From: Cytobacillus oceanisediminis
GTDB lineage: Bacteria; Bacillota; Bacilli; Bacillales; Cytobacillaceae
Length of the DNA stretch: 64,000 nucleotides
Assembly (NCBI RefSeq): GCF_022811925.1
Contig: NZ_CP065511.1
Span: 1,915,501 to 1,979,500, forward strand
Direction of reading: 5' to 3'
Part shown: positions 55,601 through 64,000 of the stretch, one piece after another
How positions within the stretch are numbered: the stretch's first letter is position 1
Layout of the letters: each line of letters starts with the position of its first letter
Position numbers and translations under genes: made by a program
Notes under the pieces: model-generated
The model's database searches: none
What the model was told of the DNA's origin: nothing
What the model saw: the letters and a program-made list of their open reading frames with translations, nothing else

Positions 55601-56887
55601 ATGAACAGCAATGAAATATATGTTAGTCTTGACATCGGTACATCCAGTGTAAAAGTAATCATTGGGGAAATGGTCAATGACTCTTTAAATATTATTGGTG
55701 TTGGCAATGTACAGTCAGAAGGGTTACGCAAGGGGTCCATTGTTGATATAGACGAAACGGTTCATTCTATTAAAAAGGCAATCGAACAGGCTGAGAGAAT
55801 GATAGGAATGGAGATAAAAAATGTGATTGTAGGAATTACCGGCAATCATGTTATGCTTCAGCCATCCCATGGTGTTGTTGCAGTCTCGAGTGAAAATAGG
55901 GAAATTACAGACGAAGATGTTGCTAGAGTCATAGACGCGGCACAAGTTGTATCAATCCCGCCGGAAAGAGACATCATTGATGTTATTCCAAAACAGTTTA
56001 TCGTTGACGGATTGGACGAGATCAGTGATCCCCGCGGAATGATTGGTGTGCGGCTGGAAATGGAAGGCACCATTATTACAGGATCGAAAACGATTTTACA
56101 TAACACCCTGCGCTGTGTTGAACGCGCTGGCCTTGAAATCATGGATATTACACTTCAGCCACTGGCAGCAGGTGCATTTGCTTTATCAAAGGATGAGAAA
56201 AGTCTAGGAGTTGCACTTGTTGATATTGGCGGCGGCTCCACAACCATTGCCATATTTGAAAATGGATCTTTAAAGGCAACCAGTGTTCTACCTGTAGGGG
56301 GAGACCATATCACAAAAGACTTATCTATCGGACTCCGCACATCTACAGAAGATGCAGAAAATATCAAAACAAAGTATGGCTATGCGTTCTATGACCATGC
56401 ATCTGAAGATGAGGTATTCAGTGTTCCCATCATCGGAAGCGATCAGCATCAGCAATTTAATCAGCTGGAAATATCAGATATTATAGAAGCGCGGATGGAA
56501 GAGATTTTTGATCTTATCCAGCACGAAGTGAAACGTCTTGGAGCAAAAGATCTTCCAGGGGGCTATGTATTATCTGGAGGCGTAGCGAATACACAGGGAA
56601 TCCTTGAACTGGCACAGGATGTTTTCCAAAATAGAGTCCGCATCGCAATTCCTGATTATATTGGCGTGAGGGAACCGCAGTATACGACTGCTGTTGGATT
56701 GATTAAGTTCGCGTATAAAAATGCTAAAATACAGGGCAGAAAAATGGAACAGCCAGTGACTGTCCCTGAAGCAAAAGAAAAACGAGTGCAAAAACCGCAA
56801 CCGCAACCGAAAACAAAGCCGGAAAAACAGCCGGAAGAAAAAATCACATCAAGAGTTAAAAAGTTCCTCGGATACTTTTTCGAATAA
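55601..56887 (+). CDS. ftsA: cell division protein FtsA
   Basis: The actin-like membrane tether of the Z-ring. The 428 residues contain the phosphate-1 motif VSLDIGTSSVKVIIGE (about 7-22), the SHS2 (1C) domain, VALVDIGGGSTTIAIF (about 205-220) and YVLSGGVANTQG. A Gln/Pro/Lys-rich linker leads to the amphipathic membrane-targeting helix SRVKKFLGYFFE at the very end. AAAAAGGAGGTGCCAGAGA precedes the ATG. Confidence 0.97.
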   Translation: MNSNEIYVSLDIGTSSVKVIIGEMVNDSLNIIGVGNVQSEGLRKGSIVDIDETVHSIKKAIEQAERMIGMEIKNVIVGITGNHVMLQPSHGVVAVSSENREITDEDVARVIDAAQVVSIPPERDIIDVIPKQFIVDGLDEISDPRGMIGVRLEMEGTIITGSKTILHNTLRCVERAGLEIMDITLQPLAAGAFALSKDEKSLGVALVDIGGGSTTIAIFENGSLKATSVLPVGGDHITKDLSIGLRTSTEDAENIKTKYGYAFYDHASEDEVFSVPIIGSDQHQQFNQLEISDIIEARMEEIFDLIQHEVKRLGAKDLPGGYVLSGGVANTQGILELAQDVFQNRVRIAIPDYIGVREPQYTTAVGLIKFAYKNAKIQGRKMEQPVTVPEAKEKRVQKPQPQPKTKPEKQPEEKITSRVKKFLGYFFE

Positions 56888-57037
56888 CTTGATTTGATTC
56901 GCAAGGGTTAGGGAAACGGAATCAAAAGCCATTCGGCGGATAGAAAAAAGCACTGAAAAGCCATTTTGGGAGTGCGTATAAAAAAGCGAATCAAAAAAGG
57001 TGTTCTTAGGAATATCGACGAATTAGGAGGATTAGTC

Positions 57038-58183
57038 ATGTTGGAATTTGATACAAATTTGGATTCATTAGCAACTATAAAAGTCATCGGCGTTGGAGGC
57101 GGCGGTAACAATGCAGTAAACAGAATGATTGAACATGGTGTTCAAGGCGTTGAGTTTATTGCTGTTAACACGGATGCTCAGGCGCTGAATTTATCAAAAG
57201 CAGAAGTGAAAATGCAAATCGGAGGAAAACTTACAAGGGGACTTGGAGCAGGTGCCAACCCTGAAGTAGGTAAAAAAGCTGCAGAAGAAAGTAAAGAGCA
57301 GGTAGAAGAAGCATTGAAAGGTGCGGATATGGTATTCGTCACAGCTGGAATGGGAGGAGGGACTGGAACAGGTGCGGCTCCAGTCATCGCCCAGATTGCA
57401 CGAGATTTAGGAGCTCTTACTGTTGGTGTTGTTACGCGCCCATTCACTTTTGAAGGCCGCAAGCGTTCCACTCAGGCAGCCGGCGGTATTGCTGCTATGA
57501 AGGAAGCGGTTGATACGCTGATCGTCATTCCTAATGACAGGCTATTGGAAATCGTTGATAAAAGCACTCCAATGCTTGAAGCTTTCCGTGAAGCGGATAA
57601 TGTTCTGCGCCAGGGTGTGCAGGGTATTTCCGACTTGATTGCTGTTCCGGGATTAATTAACCTCGACTTTGCAGATGTGAAGACAATCATGTCCAATAAA
57701 GGTTCTGCCTTAATGGGTATTGGTGTCGCTGCAGGAGAAAACCGTGCAGCTGAAGCGGCGAAAAAGGCGATTTCATCACCTTTGCTTGAAACATCAATTG
57801 ATGGTGCACAAGGCGTCTTAATGAATATCACTGGCGGTTCTAATCTAAGCCTGTATGAAGTACAGGAAGCAGCTGACATTGTTGCTTCTGCTTCAGATCA
57901 GGACGTGAATATGATCTTCGGTTCCGTCATTAATGAAAACCTTAAAGATGAGATTGTTGTAACGGTCATTGCAACTGGATTTAATGAAGAAGTGATCCAG
58001 CCTAAGCCTATGAGGCCAACATTCGGACAGCCTAAATCTTCTCCAGGGATGGGAACGTCTATGAAGCGTGAACCAAAGAGAGAGGAAGCTCCACAAGAAT
58101 CTGTAAGAAGCAGCCAATCTCAACAGCCGGAAGAAACTTTGGATATCCCGACGTTCCTCCGCAACCGTAACCGCAGAAGATAA
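57038..58183 (+). CDS. ftsZ: cell division protein FtsZ
   Basis: The tubulin-like GTPase that forms the Z-ring. Start at ATG 57038 ([16 protein letters not shown]) after TTAGGAGGATTAGT; 381 residues. The tubulin signature GGGTGTG is at 106-112, the T7 loop region has [13 protein letters not shown], and a charged linker (about 320-365) leads to the conserved C-terminal peptide [13 protein letters not shown] that binds FtsA, SepF and other partners. Confidence 0.98.
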   Translation: MLEFDTNLDSLATIKVIGVGGGGNNAVNRMIEHGVQGVEFIAVNTDAQALNLSKAEVKMQIGGKLTRGLGAGANPEVGKKAAEESKEQVEEALKGADMVFVTAGMGGGTGTGAAPVIAQIARDLGALTVGVVTRPFTFEGRKRSTQAAGGIAAMKEAVDTLIVIPNDRLLEIVDKSTPMLEAFREADNVLRQGVQGISDLIAVPGLINLDFADVKTIMSNKGSALMGIGVAAGENRAAEAAKKAISSPLLETSIDGAQGVLMNITGGSNLSLYEVQEAADIVASASDQDVNMIFGSVINENLKDEIVVTVIATGFNEEVIQPKPMRPTFGQPKSSPGMGTSMKREPKREEAPQESVRSSQSQQPEETLDIPTFLRNRNRRR

Positions 58184-58190
58184 TATTTGA

Positions 58191-58235
58191 TTGATAAAAC
58201 CCGTGGAATCAACTCGATTCCACGGGTTTTATCAA
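58191..58235. terminator. strong terminator after ftsZ
   Basis: Perfect 20-base arms beginning TTGATAAAACCCGTGG around loop AACTC, one of the strongest hairpins in the window; it ends the division cluster. Confidence 0.93.
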
Positions 58236-58260
58236 TTGTTTTGAAGGTTTTTACATAAAT

Positions 58261-58290
58261 AAGCATGGCTTAGAAATATGAGCCATGCTT
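58261..58290 (-). terminator. terminator for hmp
   Basis: AAGCATGGCT, ten-base loop, AGCCATGCTT, next to the hmp stop on its downstream side. Confidence 0.75.
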
Positions 58291-58298
58291 ATTTATAT

Positions 58299-59528
58299 TT
58301 ATACAGTCTGAGTTTCCTTTAATTGCATAGAAGGCCCAAAGAATTCGTAGCGGATATTATCCTTCTGGAAGCCTGCCTCAAGCAATGCCTCGTACATTGC
58401 CTGCATAAAAGGAACAGGCCCGCACATATAAACTATACTATCTTTATTAGGCACTATTGTGTTTAACCAGTCTGAAGTAATATAGCCTTCTTTGCTGAAG
58501 GTTTTTTCGGCCTTATCTTTTTCTGTTGGACTTTCATAGCAGAAATATGTTTTTACCAATGGATTCCTTTTTTCAATTTCCTGAACTTCCTCTGAAAATG
58601 CATGTACATTTCCGTTGAGTGCAGCATGAACAAAAATAGTCTCATGCTTTACTCCTGTTGCATCGAGATGACACAGCATGCTGTGCATTGGTGTAATACC
58701 TACCCCGCCGCTAAGCAGAACGAGAGGATTATCTATTTTATCTAGAACAAATTCTCCAGCAGGAGCACTTATCTCTATACGGTCGCCTTCTTTCAGGTCA
58801 TTGTGAAGATAGCTGGAAACCTTTCCGTCCGGCTTTTCAGAATTACCTTCTTCTTTCTTTACAGAAATTCGGTAATAAGATTTTTCCGGAGAGTCGGATA
58901 GGCTGTATTGGCGGATATGTGTGTATTCCTCTCCTGGAATTATTAATTTCACACTAATGTACTGGCCCGGAAGATAGCTGGAAATATTTCCTCCATCATC
59001 AGGGGTAAAATAGAAGGAAGTAATTACATCACTTTCTTTCACCTTTTTTGCAACAGTGAATGTTCTGAAGTCATCCCAGCCTCCTGGCTTATCAGCGGCA
59101 TCCTCATAAAGGCTCTTTTCTAATCCGATGAATGCATCCGCAATCACACCATATGCTTTAATCCAGGCATCAATAATTTCTTCAGTAGCAGCCTCTTTTA
59201 GCACTTCCTTGATTGCAAGAATTAAGTGCTCTCCAACAATAGGATAATGTTCAGGCTTAATGCCTAAAGATCGGTGCTTATGAGCGATTTGTGTGACAAC
59301 CGGGAGTATAGCTTCCAGGTTATCGATATATTTTGCAGCAGCATATACTGAGTTTGCCAGTGCTTTTTGCTGACGGCCCTGTTTCTGATTAGCATGATTA
59401 AAGATGTTCAGCAGTTCAGGGTGATTTGTAAACATTAACTTATAAAAGGTTTTCGTAATATCTTCGCCATGTTTTTCAAGTACAGGTACAGTACTTTTAA
59501 TAATTTCAATTGTTTTTGTGTCTAGCAT
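58299..59528 (-). CDS. hmp: flavohaemoglobin (nitric oxide dioxygenase)
   Basis: Hmp turns nitric oxide plus oxygen into nitrate. Start at ATG (complement of 59526-59528; MLDTKTIEII), ten bases after AAGGAG on its strand, giving 409 residues. The globin domain (1-140) has Tyr29, Gln53 and proximal His85 (IAHKHRSLGI); the FAD domain contains RQYSLSD; the NAD domain has LLSGGVGITPMHSML and VYMCGPVPFM. In B. subtilis this slot between ftsZ and spoIIGA holds bpr, so hmp has been placed here in a different history. Confidence 0.96.
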   Translation of the reverse strand: MLDTKTIEIIKSTVPVLEKHGEDITKTFYKLMFTNHPELLNIFNHANQKQGRQQKALANSVYAAAKYIDNLEAILPVVTQIAHKHRSLGIKPEHYPIVGEHLILAIKEVLKEAATEEIIDAWIKAYGVIADAFIGLEKSLYEDAADKPGGWDDFRTFTVAKKVKESDVITSFYFTPDDGGNISSYLPGQYISVKLIIPGEEYTHIRQYSLSDSPEKSYYRISVKKEEGNSEKPDGKVSSYLHNDLKEGDRIEISAPAGEFVLDKIDNPLVLLSGGVGITPMHSMLCHLDATGVKHETIFVHAALNGNVHAFSEEVQEIEKRNPLVKTYFCYESPTEKDKAEKTFSKEGYITSDWLNTIVPNKDSIVYMCGPVPFMQAMYEALLEAGFQKDNIRYEFFGPSMQLKETQTV

Positions 59529-59562
59529 ATCAGCAAAACTCCTTCTTATTATTTTCACTGTC

Positions 59563-59568
59563 ATTATA
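59563..59568 (-). promoter_or_regulatory. hmp -10 element
   Basis: On the minus strand this reads TATAAT, a perfect -10. It puts the transcription start near 59556, 28 bases before the hmp ATG. No good -35 is present at the right distance, as expected of an activator-dependent promoter. Confidence 0.7.
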
Positions 59569-59589
59569 GTTGATATTGAAAACAAAAAA

Positions 59590-59605
59590 TGTGATATAAA
59601 TCACA
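59590..59605 (-). promoter_or_regulatory. FNR/CRP-type operator upstream of hmp
   Basis: TGTGATATAAATCACA is a perfect TGTGA-N6-TCACA palindrome. Its centre (59597.5) is exactly 41.5 bases upstream of the start predicted from the TATAAT at 59563-59568, the classical position for activation by FNR in Bacillus and for class II CRP/FNR promoters. Confidence 0.85.
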
Positions 59606-59695
59606 CCCAGCGAAAAAATGAAGGAGCAATAAATAGAAATATAATGACAAAATCCGTTGCGAATAGGGAAAATTTCTATCTTTTTGCATACAGAA

Positions 59696-59730
59696 AGCGA
59701 CACACTTCCTTTATTGAAATGCGCTATACT
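59696..59730 (+). promoter_or_regulatory. putative Spo0A-dependent spoIIG promoter
   Basis: GCGACA (59697-59702) and TATACT (59725-59730) are 22 bases apart, the same abnormal spacing as the B. subtilis spoIIG promoter that needs Spo0A. A minus-strand TGTCGCT (59696-59702), near the 0A-box TGNCGAA, overlaps the -35; TTGCGAA at 59657-59663 may be a second, more distant box. Confidence 0.6.
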
Positions 59731-59825
59731 TTTTTCTAACAGAATCATAGCACTTTAAATATACGAGAGAATTTGACCGCTAAAGTCAATCTATCAGATG
59801 CTGATTTTATAAAGGGGGAAGATAA

Positions 59826-60764
59826 TTGACGGTCTATTTGGATATTATCTGGGCGTTAAATTTTATGTTTGACAGCCTTCTCCTTTATTTAACAGCCATA
59901 ATACTAAAACGAGAAATCAGGCTTTGGAGGATTTTTGCAGGCGGCTTAATAGGATCGATCATCATTTTATTAGTATTTACACCATTTAATGAATATTCAA
60001 GTCATCCTGTCACTAAATTATTATTCTCGGTTGCAATGGTATTGGCTGTTTTTGGCTTTAAGCGTTTGCGCTACTTTGTAAAAGGGCTCATGACTTTTTA
60101 TTTTGCTACTTTTTTAGTTGGAGGCTCCTTAATAGGCATTCATTATTTTATTAATTTTGATTTTCAGCTTTCTTCATCCGTCATGCTGGCCAGTGTTAAA
60201 GGCTTTGGTGATCCAGTCAGCTGGCTGTTTGTACTTCTTGGGTTTCCTATTGCCTGGCATTTCTCAAAGAGAAACGTTGAAGGAATTGAGATGACAAAAA
60301 TTCAGTATGACTCTTTAATTATGGTGCGTGTTGTCATCAATGAAACAGAATTCCGTTTCAAAGGCCTGATTGACAGCGGCAATCAGTTATACGATCCCAT
60401 TTCGAAAATGCCGGTGATGTTTATATCCATTAAAGACAGGCTTGATGAGTACCCGCCTGAAATTATTAAAATCGCAGGGAACCCGGAAGATATCATCATG
60501 GGCAGTGATTCAATTGGCGGGGATTGGGAGCATAAAATGAGGGTTATTCCATGTAAGGTTGTTGGACAAGAACACCAGTTGATTATAGGATTCAAGCCTG
60601 ACCGCATTCTCCTTGAAAAAGAGAATGAAATAATAGAAGCGGAGCGTGGATTAGTTTCCTTTTCCATGCAGCAGCTTTCTGCCGACGATGCGTTTCAGTG
60701 CATCGTTCACCCTAAGATGCTCACAGGTACAAGTACAACGAAGCAGGATGCAAAAGTAAGTTAA
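59826..60764 (+). CDS. spoIIGA: sporulation sigma-E processing peptidase SpoIIGA
   Basis: A membrane aspartic protease that cleaves pro-sigma-E after a signal from the forespore (SpoIIR). The 312 residues have five N-terminal helices and a cytoplasmic aspartic-protease domain with catalytic Asp183 in [14 protein letters not shown]. It starts at TTG 59826 after AAAGGGGGAAGATAA. sigE follows 44 bases on, the standard spoIIG operon. Confidence 0.95.
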   Translation: MTVYLDIIWALNFMFDSLLLYLTAIILKREIRLWRIFAGGLIGSIIILLVFTPFNEYSSHPVTKLLFSVAMVLAVFGFKRLRYFVKGLMTFYFATFLVGGSLIGIHYFINFDFQLSSSVMLASVKGFGDPVSWLFVLLGFPIAWHFSKRNVEGIEMTKIQYDSLIMVRVVINETEFRFKGLIDSGNQLYDPISKMPVMFISIKDRLDEYPPEIIKIAGNPEDIIMGSDSIGGDWEHKMRVIPCKVVGQEHQLIIGFKPDRILLEKENEIIEAERGLVSFSMQQLSADDAFQCIVHPKMLTGTSTTKQDAKVS

Positions 60765-60808
60765 TATACTATACTCTGCAAAAACATAATTTAGAAGGAG
60801 GACAAATC

Positions 60809-61528
60809 ATGAAAAAGTTAAAACTTCGCTTATCCTACTATTGGTATAAATTATTGATTAAGCTGGGGATCAAAACAGATGAAGTATATTATATAGGCGG
60901 CAGCGAAGCACTACCTCCTCCACTCAGTAAGGAAGAAGAAGAATTGCTCCTGATCAAGCTTCCAAAAGGAGATAAAGCTGCAAGGTCCATTTTAATTGAA
61001 AGAAATCTGCGTCTTGTTGTATATATTGCCAGGAAGTTTGAAAATACAGGCATCAATATAGAGGACTTAATCAGCATTGGAACCATTGGGCTTATTAAAG
61101 CTGTAAATACATTTAATCCAGAGAAAAAAATCAAGCTGGCTACATATGCATCCCGCTGTATTGAGAATGAAATTCTAATGTATTTAAGAAGGAACAATAA
61201 AATCCGTTCTGAAGTTTCCTTTGATGAACCCCTAAATATCGATTGGGATGGCAATGAACTGCTTCTATCCGATGTGCTTGGCACCGAGGATGACATTATC
61301 ACCAAAGATCTCGAAGCAAATGTTGATAAAAAGCTGCTGTTAAAGGCATTGCATCAGCTTTCGGATCGGGAAAAACAGATAATGGAACTTAGATTTGGCC
61401 TCGGATCGGGTGAAGAAAAAACCCAGAAGGACGTGGCAGATATGCTGGGTATTTCCCAGTCCTACATTTCACGTCTGGAAAAACGAATAATAAAAAGACT
61501 AAAAAAAGAATTTAATAAGATGGTTTAG
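60809..61528 (+). CDS. sigE: sporulation sigma factor sigma-E (pro-form)
   Basis: The early mother-cell sigma factor. The 239-residue precursor starts with the amphipathic membrane-binding pro-sequence ([20 protein letters not shown]) removed by SpoIIGA near Tyr27-Tyr28 ([16 protein letters not shown]). Region 2 has [29 protein letters not shown] and [20 protein letters not shown]; region 4 ends with [44 protein letters not shown] precedes the ATG. Confidence 0.98.
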   Translation: MKKLKLRLSYYWYKLLIKLGIKTDEVYYIGGSEALPPPLSKEEEELLLIKLPKGDKAARSILIERNLRLVVYIARKFENTGINIEDLISIGTIGLIKAVNTFNPEKKIKLATYASRCIENEILMYLRRNNKIRSEVSFDEPLNIDWDGNELLLSDVLGTEDDIITKDLEANVDKKLLLKALHQLSDREKQIMELRFGLGSGEEKTQKDVADMLGISQSYISRLEKRIIKRLKKEFNKMV

Positions 61529-61629
61529 AAATTTAAACAGGAATATTTTTTTACAAAATTTTGCAAGGAGAAAACCTAGTGTTTATGATGCTTTGACCGT
61601 TTCCCCATCCGGCAGTTGGATTAGCCGGT

Positions 61630-61657
61630 GCATATTTTTCCTTTCCAAGGAGATACT
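61630..61657 (+). promoter_or_regulatory. putative sigma-F/sigma-G promoter for sigG
   Basis: GCATA (61630-61634) and GGAGATACT (61649-61657), 14 bases apart, match the forespore pattern GHATA-N14/15-GGNNANANT at all defined positions. The predicted start is about 30 bases before the sigG start codon. In B. subtilis sigG is read from a sigma-F promoter here and then amplified by sigma-G itself. Confidence 0.75.
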
Positions 61658-61695
61658 GTTTTTTGTACAGCAGCTCCTGTGAGGAGGGAAATGGA

Positions 61696-62475
61696 TTGAC
61701 TCGAAATAAAGTAGAAATTTGCGGTGTTGATACTTCAAAGCTTCCAGTATTAAAAAACGAAGAAATGAGAGAGCTCTTCAAGCAAATGCATAAGGGGGAT
61801 ATAACCGCACGGGAAAAACTCGTCAACGGCAATTTGCGTCTCGTATTAAGTGTGATTCAGCGTTTTAATAACAGAGGCGAATTTGTTGATGACCTTTTCC
61901 AGGTCGGCTGTATCGGTCTAATGAAATCTATTGATAATTTTGATCTAAGTCAAAACGTTAAGTTTTCCACCTATGCAGTTCCGATGATCATTGGGGAAAT
62001 ACGCAGGTATCTGCGTGATAATAACCCGATCCGCGTATCACGTTCATTAAGGGACATTGCTTATAAAGCACTGCAAGTAAGAGAACGCTTAATGAGCAAA
62101 ACATCCAGAGAGCCTACAGCGGAAGAAATAGCAAAAGAGCTGGATGTGCCTCATGAAGAAATCGTTTTTGCATTGGATGCAATTCAGGATCCTGTCTCCT
62201 TATTTGAACCGATTTATAATGATGGCGGGGATCCGATCTATGTGATGGATCAGCTGAGCGATGAACGGAACAAAGATATTCAATGGATTGAAGAGATAGC
62301 GCTAAAAGAGGGTATGAGAAGACTGAATGAACGGGAAAAACTGATTCTTAGAAAACGCTTCTTCCAGGGCAAAACTCAAATGGAAGTGGCCGAGGAAATC
62401 GGCATTTCCCAGGCTCAAGTTTCACGGCTTGAAAAAGCGGCAATCAAACAAATGAATAAAAATATTCAAAGCTAG
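61696..62475 (+). CDS. sigG: sporulation sigma factor sigma-G
   Basis: The late forespore sigma factor. Start at TTG 61696 (MTRNKVEICGVDTSKLP), eight bases after GAGGAGGG; 259 residues. Region 2: REKLVNGNLRLVLSVIQRFNN and FQVGCIGLMKSIDNFDL; region 3: NPIRVSRSLRDIAYKAL; region 4: KTQMEVAEEIGISQAQVSRLEKAA. Nearly identical to B. subtilis SigG in these parts. Followed directly by ylmC; ylmA is absent. Confidence 0.98.
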   Translation: MTRNKVEICGVDTSKLPVLKNEEMRELFKQMHKGDITAREKLVNGNLRLVLSVIQRFNNRGEFVDDLFQVGCIGLMKSIDNFDLSQNVKFSTYAVPMIIGEIRRYLRDNNPIRVSRSLRDIAYKALQVRERLMSKTSREPTAEEIAKELDVPHEEIVFALDAIQDPVSLFEPIYNDGGDPIYVMDQLSDERNKDIQWIEEIALKEGMRRLNEREKLILRKRFFQGKTQMEVAEEIGISQAQVSRLEKAAIKQMNKNIQS

Positions 62476-62496
62476 CAGCCAATTTGGCTGCTTTTT
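62474..62496 (+). terminator. terminator after sigG
   Basis: AGCAGCC, loop AATTT, GGCTGCT, then T's. Confidence 0.85.
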
Positions 62497-62569
62497 ATAT
62501 TTACCAAACATTTTTCCTATAGGGGCAAACATATATTGAATAAGAACATAAATTGGGAGTGAAGTGTCG

Positions 62570-62839
62570 ATGGTGAAAATATCTGAATTTCAAATGAAGG
62601 ATGTTGTAAATGTAGCTGACGGCAAAAAGCTTGGAAATATTGGGGATATAGATATTAATATAAATACAGGGAAAATTGAAGCCGTCATTATCGGAGGAGC
62701 GGGGAAAGTGTTAGGCTTTTTTGGGAGAGATGCTGATATTGTCATACCGTGGAAAAATATTATAAAAATTGGTGAAGATGTCATACTGGTCCGCTATCAG
62801 GATGCGATTGAGCCAAAATATATTGAGGAGGAAGCATAA
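62570..62839 (+). CDS. ylmC: YlmC/YmxH family sporulation protein (PRC-barrel)
   Basis: An 89-residue single PRC-barrel domain (MVKISEFQMKDVVNVADGKKLGNIGDIDININTGKIEAVIIGG). The ATG at 62570 is preferred, ten bases after GGGAG; GTG 62564 lies too close to it. YlmC/YmxH proteins are annotated as sporulation proteins without a known activity. It sits between sigG and ylmD as in B. subtilis. Confidence 0.9.
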   Translation: MVKISEFQMKDVVNVADGKKLGNIGDIDININTGKIEAVIIGGAGKVLGFFGRDADIVIPWKNIIKIGEDVILVRYQDAIEPKYIEEEA

Positions 62840-62908
62840 GAGTTGTTAATGGTGTCATCACTGCCTGCCTTGTGGTAAACTATAGAAAAATATGATGGGG
62901 TTAATCGC

Positions 62909-63736
62909 ATGGAACCATTTTCTTTAAAAATGGAAGAGTATTTTGTCATAAAAGAGTGGGCGGATCGTTTTCCTAATATTACGGCCGGTTTTACAACTAA
63001 AAATGGCGGCTGCAGCCGTAATGAATACAAAACGCTTAATGTAGGATTGCATGTGAACGACAGCTATGAAGCAGTCAGCCGAAATCGGCAGCATGTGGCT
63101 GACTTGCTTGGATTTTCTCATGAAAAGTGGGTTGGTGCTGAACAAACTCATGAAATAAATATAAAAAAAGTTACGAGAAATGATAAAGGTATAGGTGCAC
63201 TTATTTACGAGGATTCCTTTTCTGGTACTGACGGCTTTTTCACTTATTCTAAAGGTGTCATGCTGACCCTCTGTTATGCGGATTGTGTTCCGCTTTACTT
63301 TTTGCATGTAAAGACAGGAGCCATAGGTTTGGCACATGCAGGCTGGAAAGGTACTGTCGGGGGGATTGGCAGGAAGATGGCCGAGCTATTTGCCAAAGAA
63401 GGCATGGACTTAAGTGAGGTCCAAGCCGTGATTGGCCCTTCCATTTGCGGAAATTGTTATATAGTTGATGATCGTGTTATTTCAAAAGTGCAAAAAATAC
63501 TAGAAGATGTCGATATAAAGCCATATAATCAAATTAGTGACAATCAATTCCAGCTTGATTTAAAAGAACTAAACCGGACAATTCTGATAAATGCAGGGAT
63601 TCCTCATGAAAATATCATGATTACTGATTATTGCACAAGCTGTCATGAAAACTATTTTTTCTCCCACAGAAGAGATAGGGGAAAGACAGGCAGAATGATG
63701 AGCTTTATTGGCTGGAAGGAGGAAGTCGGAAGCTAA
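62909..63736 (+). CDS. ylmD: YlmD, YfiH/PgeF family purine nucleoside phosphorylase/multicopper-type protein
   Basis: A 275-residue protein of the YfiH (DUF152, PgeF/laccase-like) family. Family motifs are visible: WVGAEQTHEINI, LCYADCVPLYFL, GLAHAGWKGTVGGIGRKM, AVIGPSICGNCYIV and NIMITDYCTSCHENYFFSHRRDRGKTGRMM. The conserved Cys/His set forms a metal site. Relatives act on purine nucleosides or edit muropeptides. It touches ylmE (the stop is followed at once by ATG). Confidence 0.93.
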   Translation: MEPFSLKMEEYFVIKEWADRFPNITAGFTTKNGGCSRNEYKTLNVGLHVNDSYEAVSRNRQHVADLLGFSHEKWVGAEQTHEINIKKVTRNDKGIGALIYEDSFSGTDGFFTYSKGVMLTLCYADCVPLYFLHVKTGAIGLAHAGWKGTVGGIGRKMAELFAKEGMDLSEVQAVIGPSICGNCYIVDDRVISKVQKILEDVDIKPYNQISDNQFQLDLKELNRTILINAGIPHENIMITDYCTSCHENYFFSHRRDRGKTGRMMSFIGWKEEVGS

Positions 63737-64000
63737 ATGAGAGTAGAAGAAAATTTAAAGCAAATTGAGTCAGCTATACAGGAAGCGTGCATAAAGGCCA
63801 ACCGTAAGCCAGAAGAAATTACCCTCATTGCTGTTACTAAGTACGTTTCAGCGGAAAGGGCGCAAGAAGCCCTTGAAGCAGGTATTGTTCATTTAGGTGA
63901 AAATAGGGATGAAGGACTGCTTGCCAAGTGGGATGTATTAAAGGACAAGCCAACCTGGCATTTTATAGGAACGCTGCAAACGCGTAAAGTGAAAAACATA
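63737..64000 (+). CDS. ylmE: YlmE, YggS-family PLP-binding protein (3' end outside window)
   Basis: Only the first 88 codons are in the window. The frame starts at ATG 63737 right after the ylmD stop (MRVEENLKQIESAIQEAC). The PLP-binding lysine lies in LIAVTKYVSAERAQEALEAG, followed by HLGENRDEGLLAKWDVL and TWHFIGTLQTRKVKNI, the start of the alanine-racemase-type barrel. The family (PLPBP) handles pyridoxal phosphate and amino acid balance. ylmD-ylmE is the usual order; sepF would be expected next. Confidence 0.93.
   Translation, partial: MRVEENLKQIESAIQEACIKANRKPEEITLIAVTKYVSAERAQEALEAGIVHLGENRDEGLLAKWDVLKDKPTWHFIGTLQTRKVKNI

Overview
The window is low-GC chromosomal DNA from an endospore-forming Bacillaceae, a Bacillus sensu lato close to the B. 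firmus / Cytobacillus group (the group name is an inference). It runs from the 3' end of pyc to the first codons of ylmE and follows B. subtilis order almost gene for gene. Spore genes (spoVD, spoVE, spoIIGA, sigE, sigG, ylbJ, gerR), bacillithiol synthesis (bshC) and a cytochrome caa3 operon all point the same way. No rRNA, tRNA, CRISPR array, transposase or prophage was seen. Most of the region is conserved core, and I did not find a wholly new multi-gene system.

Layout. (1) 1-9.3 kb: pyc end, ctaA reading leftward, then ctaB-ctaC-ctaD-ctaE-ctaF and ctaG, which make haem O/A and build a caa3-type terminal oxidase. (2) 9.5-36.1 kb: the ylb region, with a DUF420 protein, a GNAT enzyme, a YtvI-like permease, an Asp23-like protein, a YugN-like protein, two CAP-domain proteins around a CBS protein, ylbD-ylbE-ylbF-ylbG, rsmD with its known leader RNA, coaD, ylbJ, ylbK-ylbL, tmcAL, ylbN-rpmF, gerR, ylbP and panE. 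Lineage-specific genes are set into this backbone: a lipoprotein, a stalk-domain membrane protein, a crotonase, and a three-gene biotin-dependent acyl-CoA carboxylase operon preceded by a CcpA cre-like site. (3) 36.2-58.2 kb: bshC and the division and cell-wall cluster mraZ-rsmH-ftsL-pbpB-spoVD-murE-(orphan Mur-like domain)-mraY-murD-spoVE-murG-murB-divIB-ylxW-ylxX-sbp-ftsA-ftsZ. It makes the lipid-linked peptidoglycan precursor and the divisome; murF is not here. (4) 58.3-59.5 kb: hmp flavohaemoglobin on the opposite strand, where B. subtilis has bpr. (5) 59.8-64 kb: spoIIGA-sigE, sigG, ylmC, ylmD, ylmE.

The best regulatory signals read directly from the sequence are: an FNR/CRP-type palindrome centred exactly 41.5 bp upstream of the predicted hmp start; three GTGG repeats at 10-bp period before mraZ; a 22-bp-spacer promoter with a Spo0A-like box before spoIIGA; a sigma-F/sigma-G-type promoter before sigG; a cre site before the acyl-CoA carboxylase operon; and a sigma-H-like promoter before ftsA. 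The most unusual coding features are the orphan Mur N-domain-like protein between murE and mraY, a probable CTG start for ylbC, and a crotonase whose active site looks more like acyl-CoA decarboxylases than hydratases, encoded near the carboxylase operon. A hairpin-forming dispersed repeat occurs at least three times in intergenic gaps.
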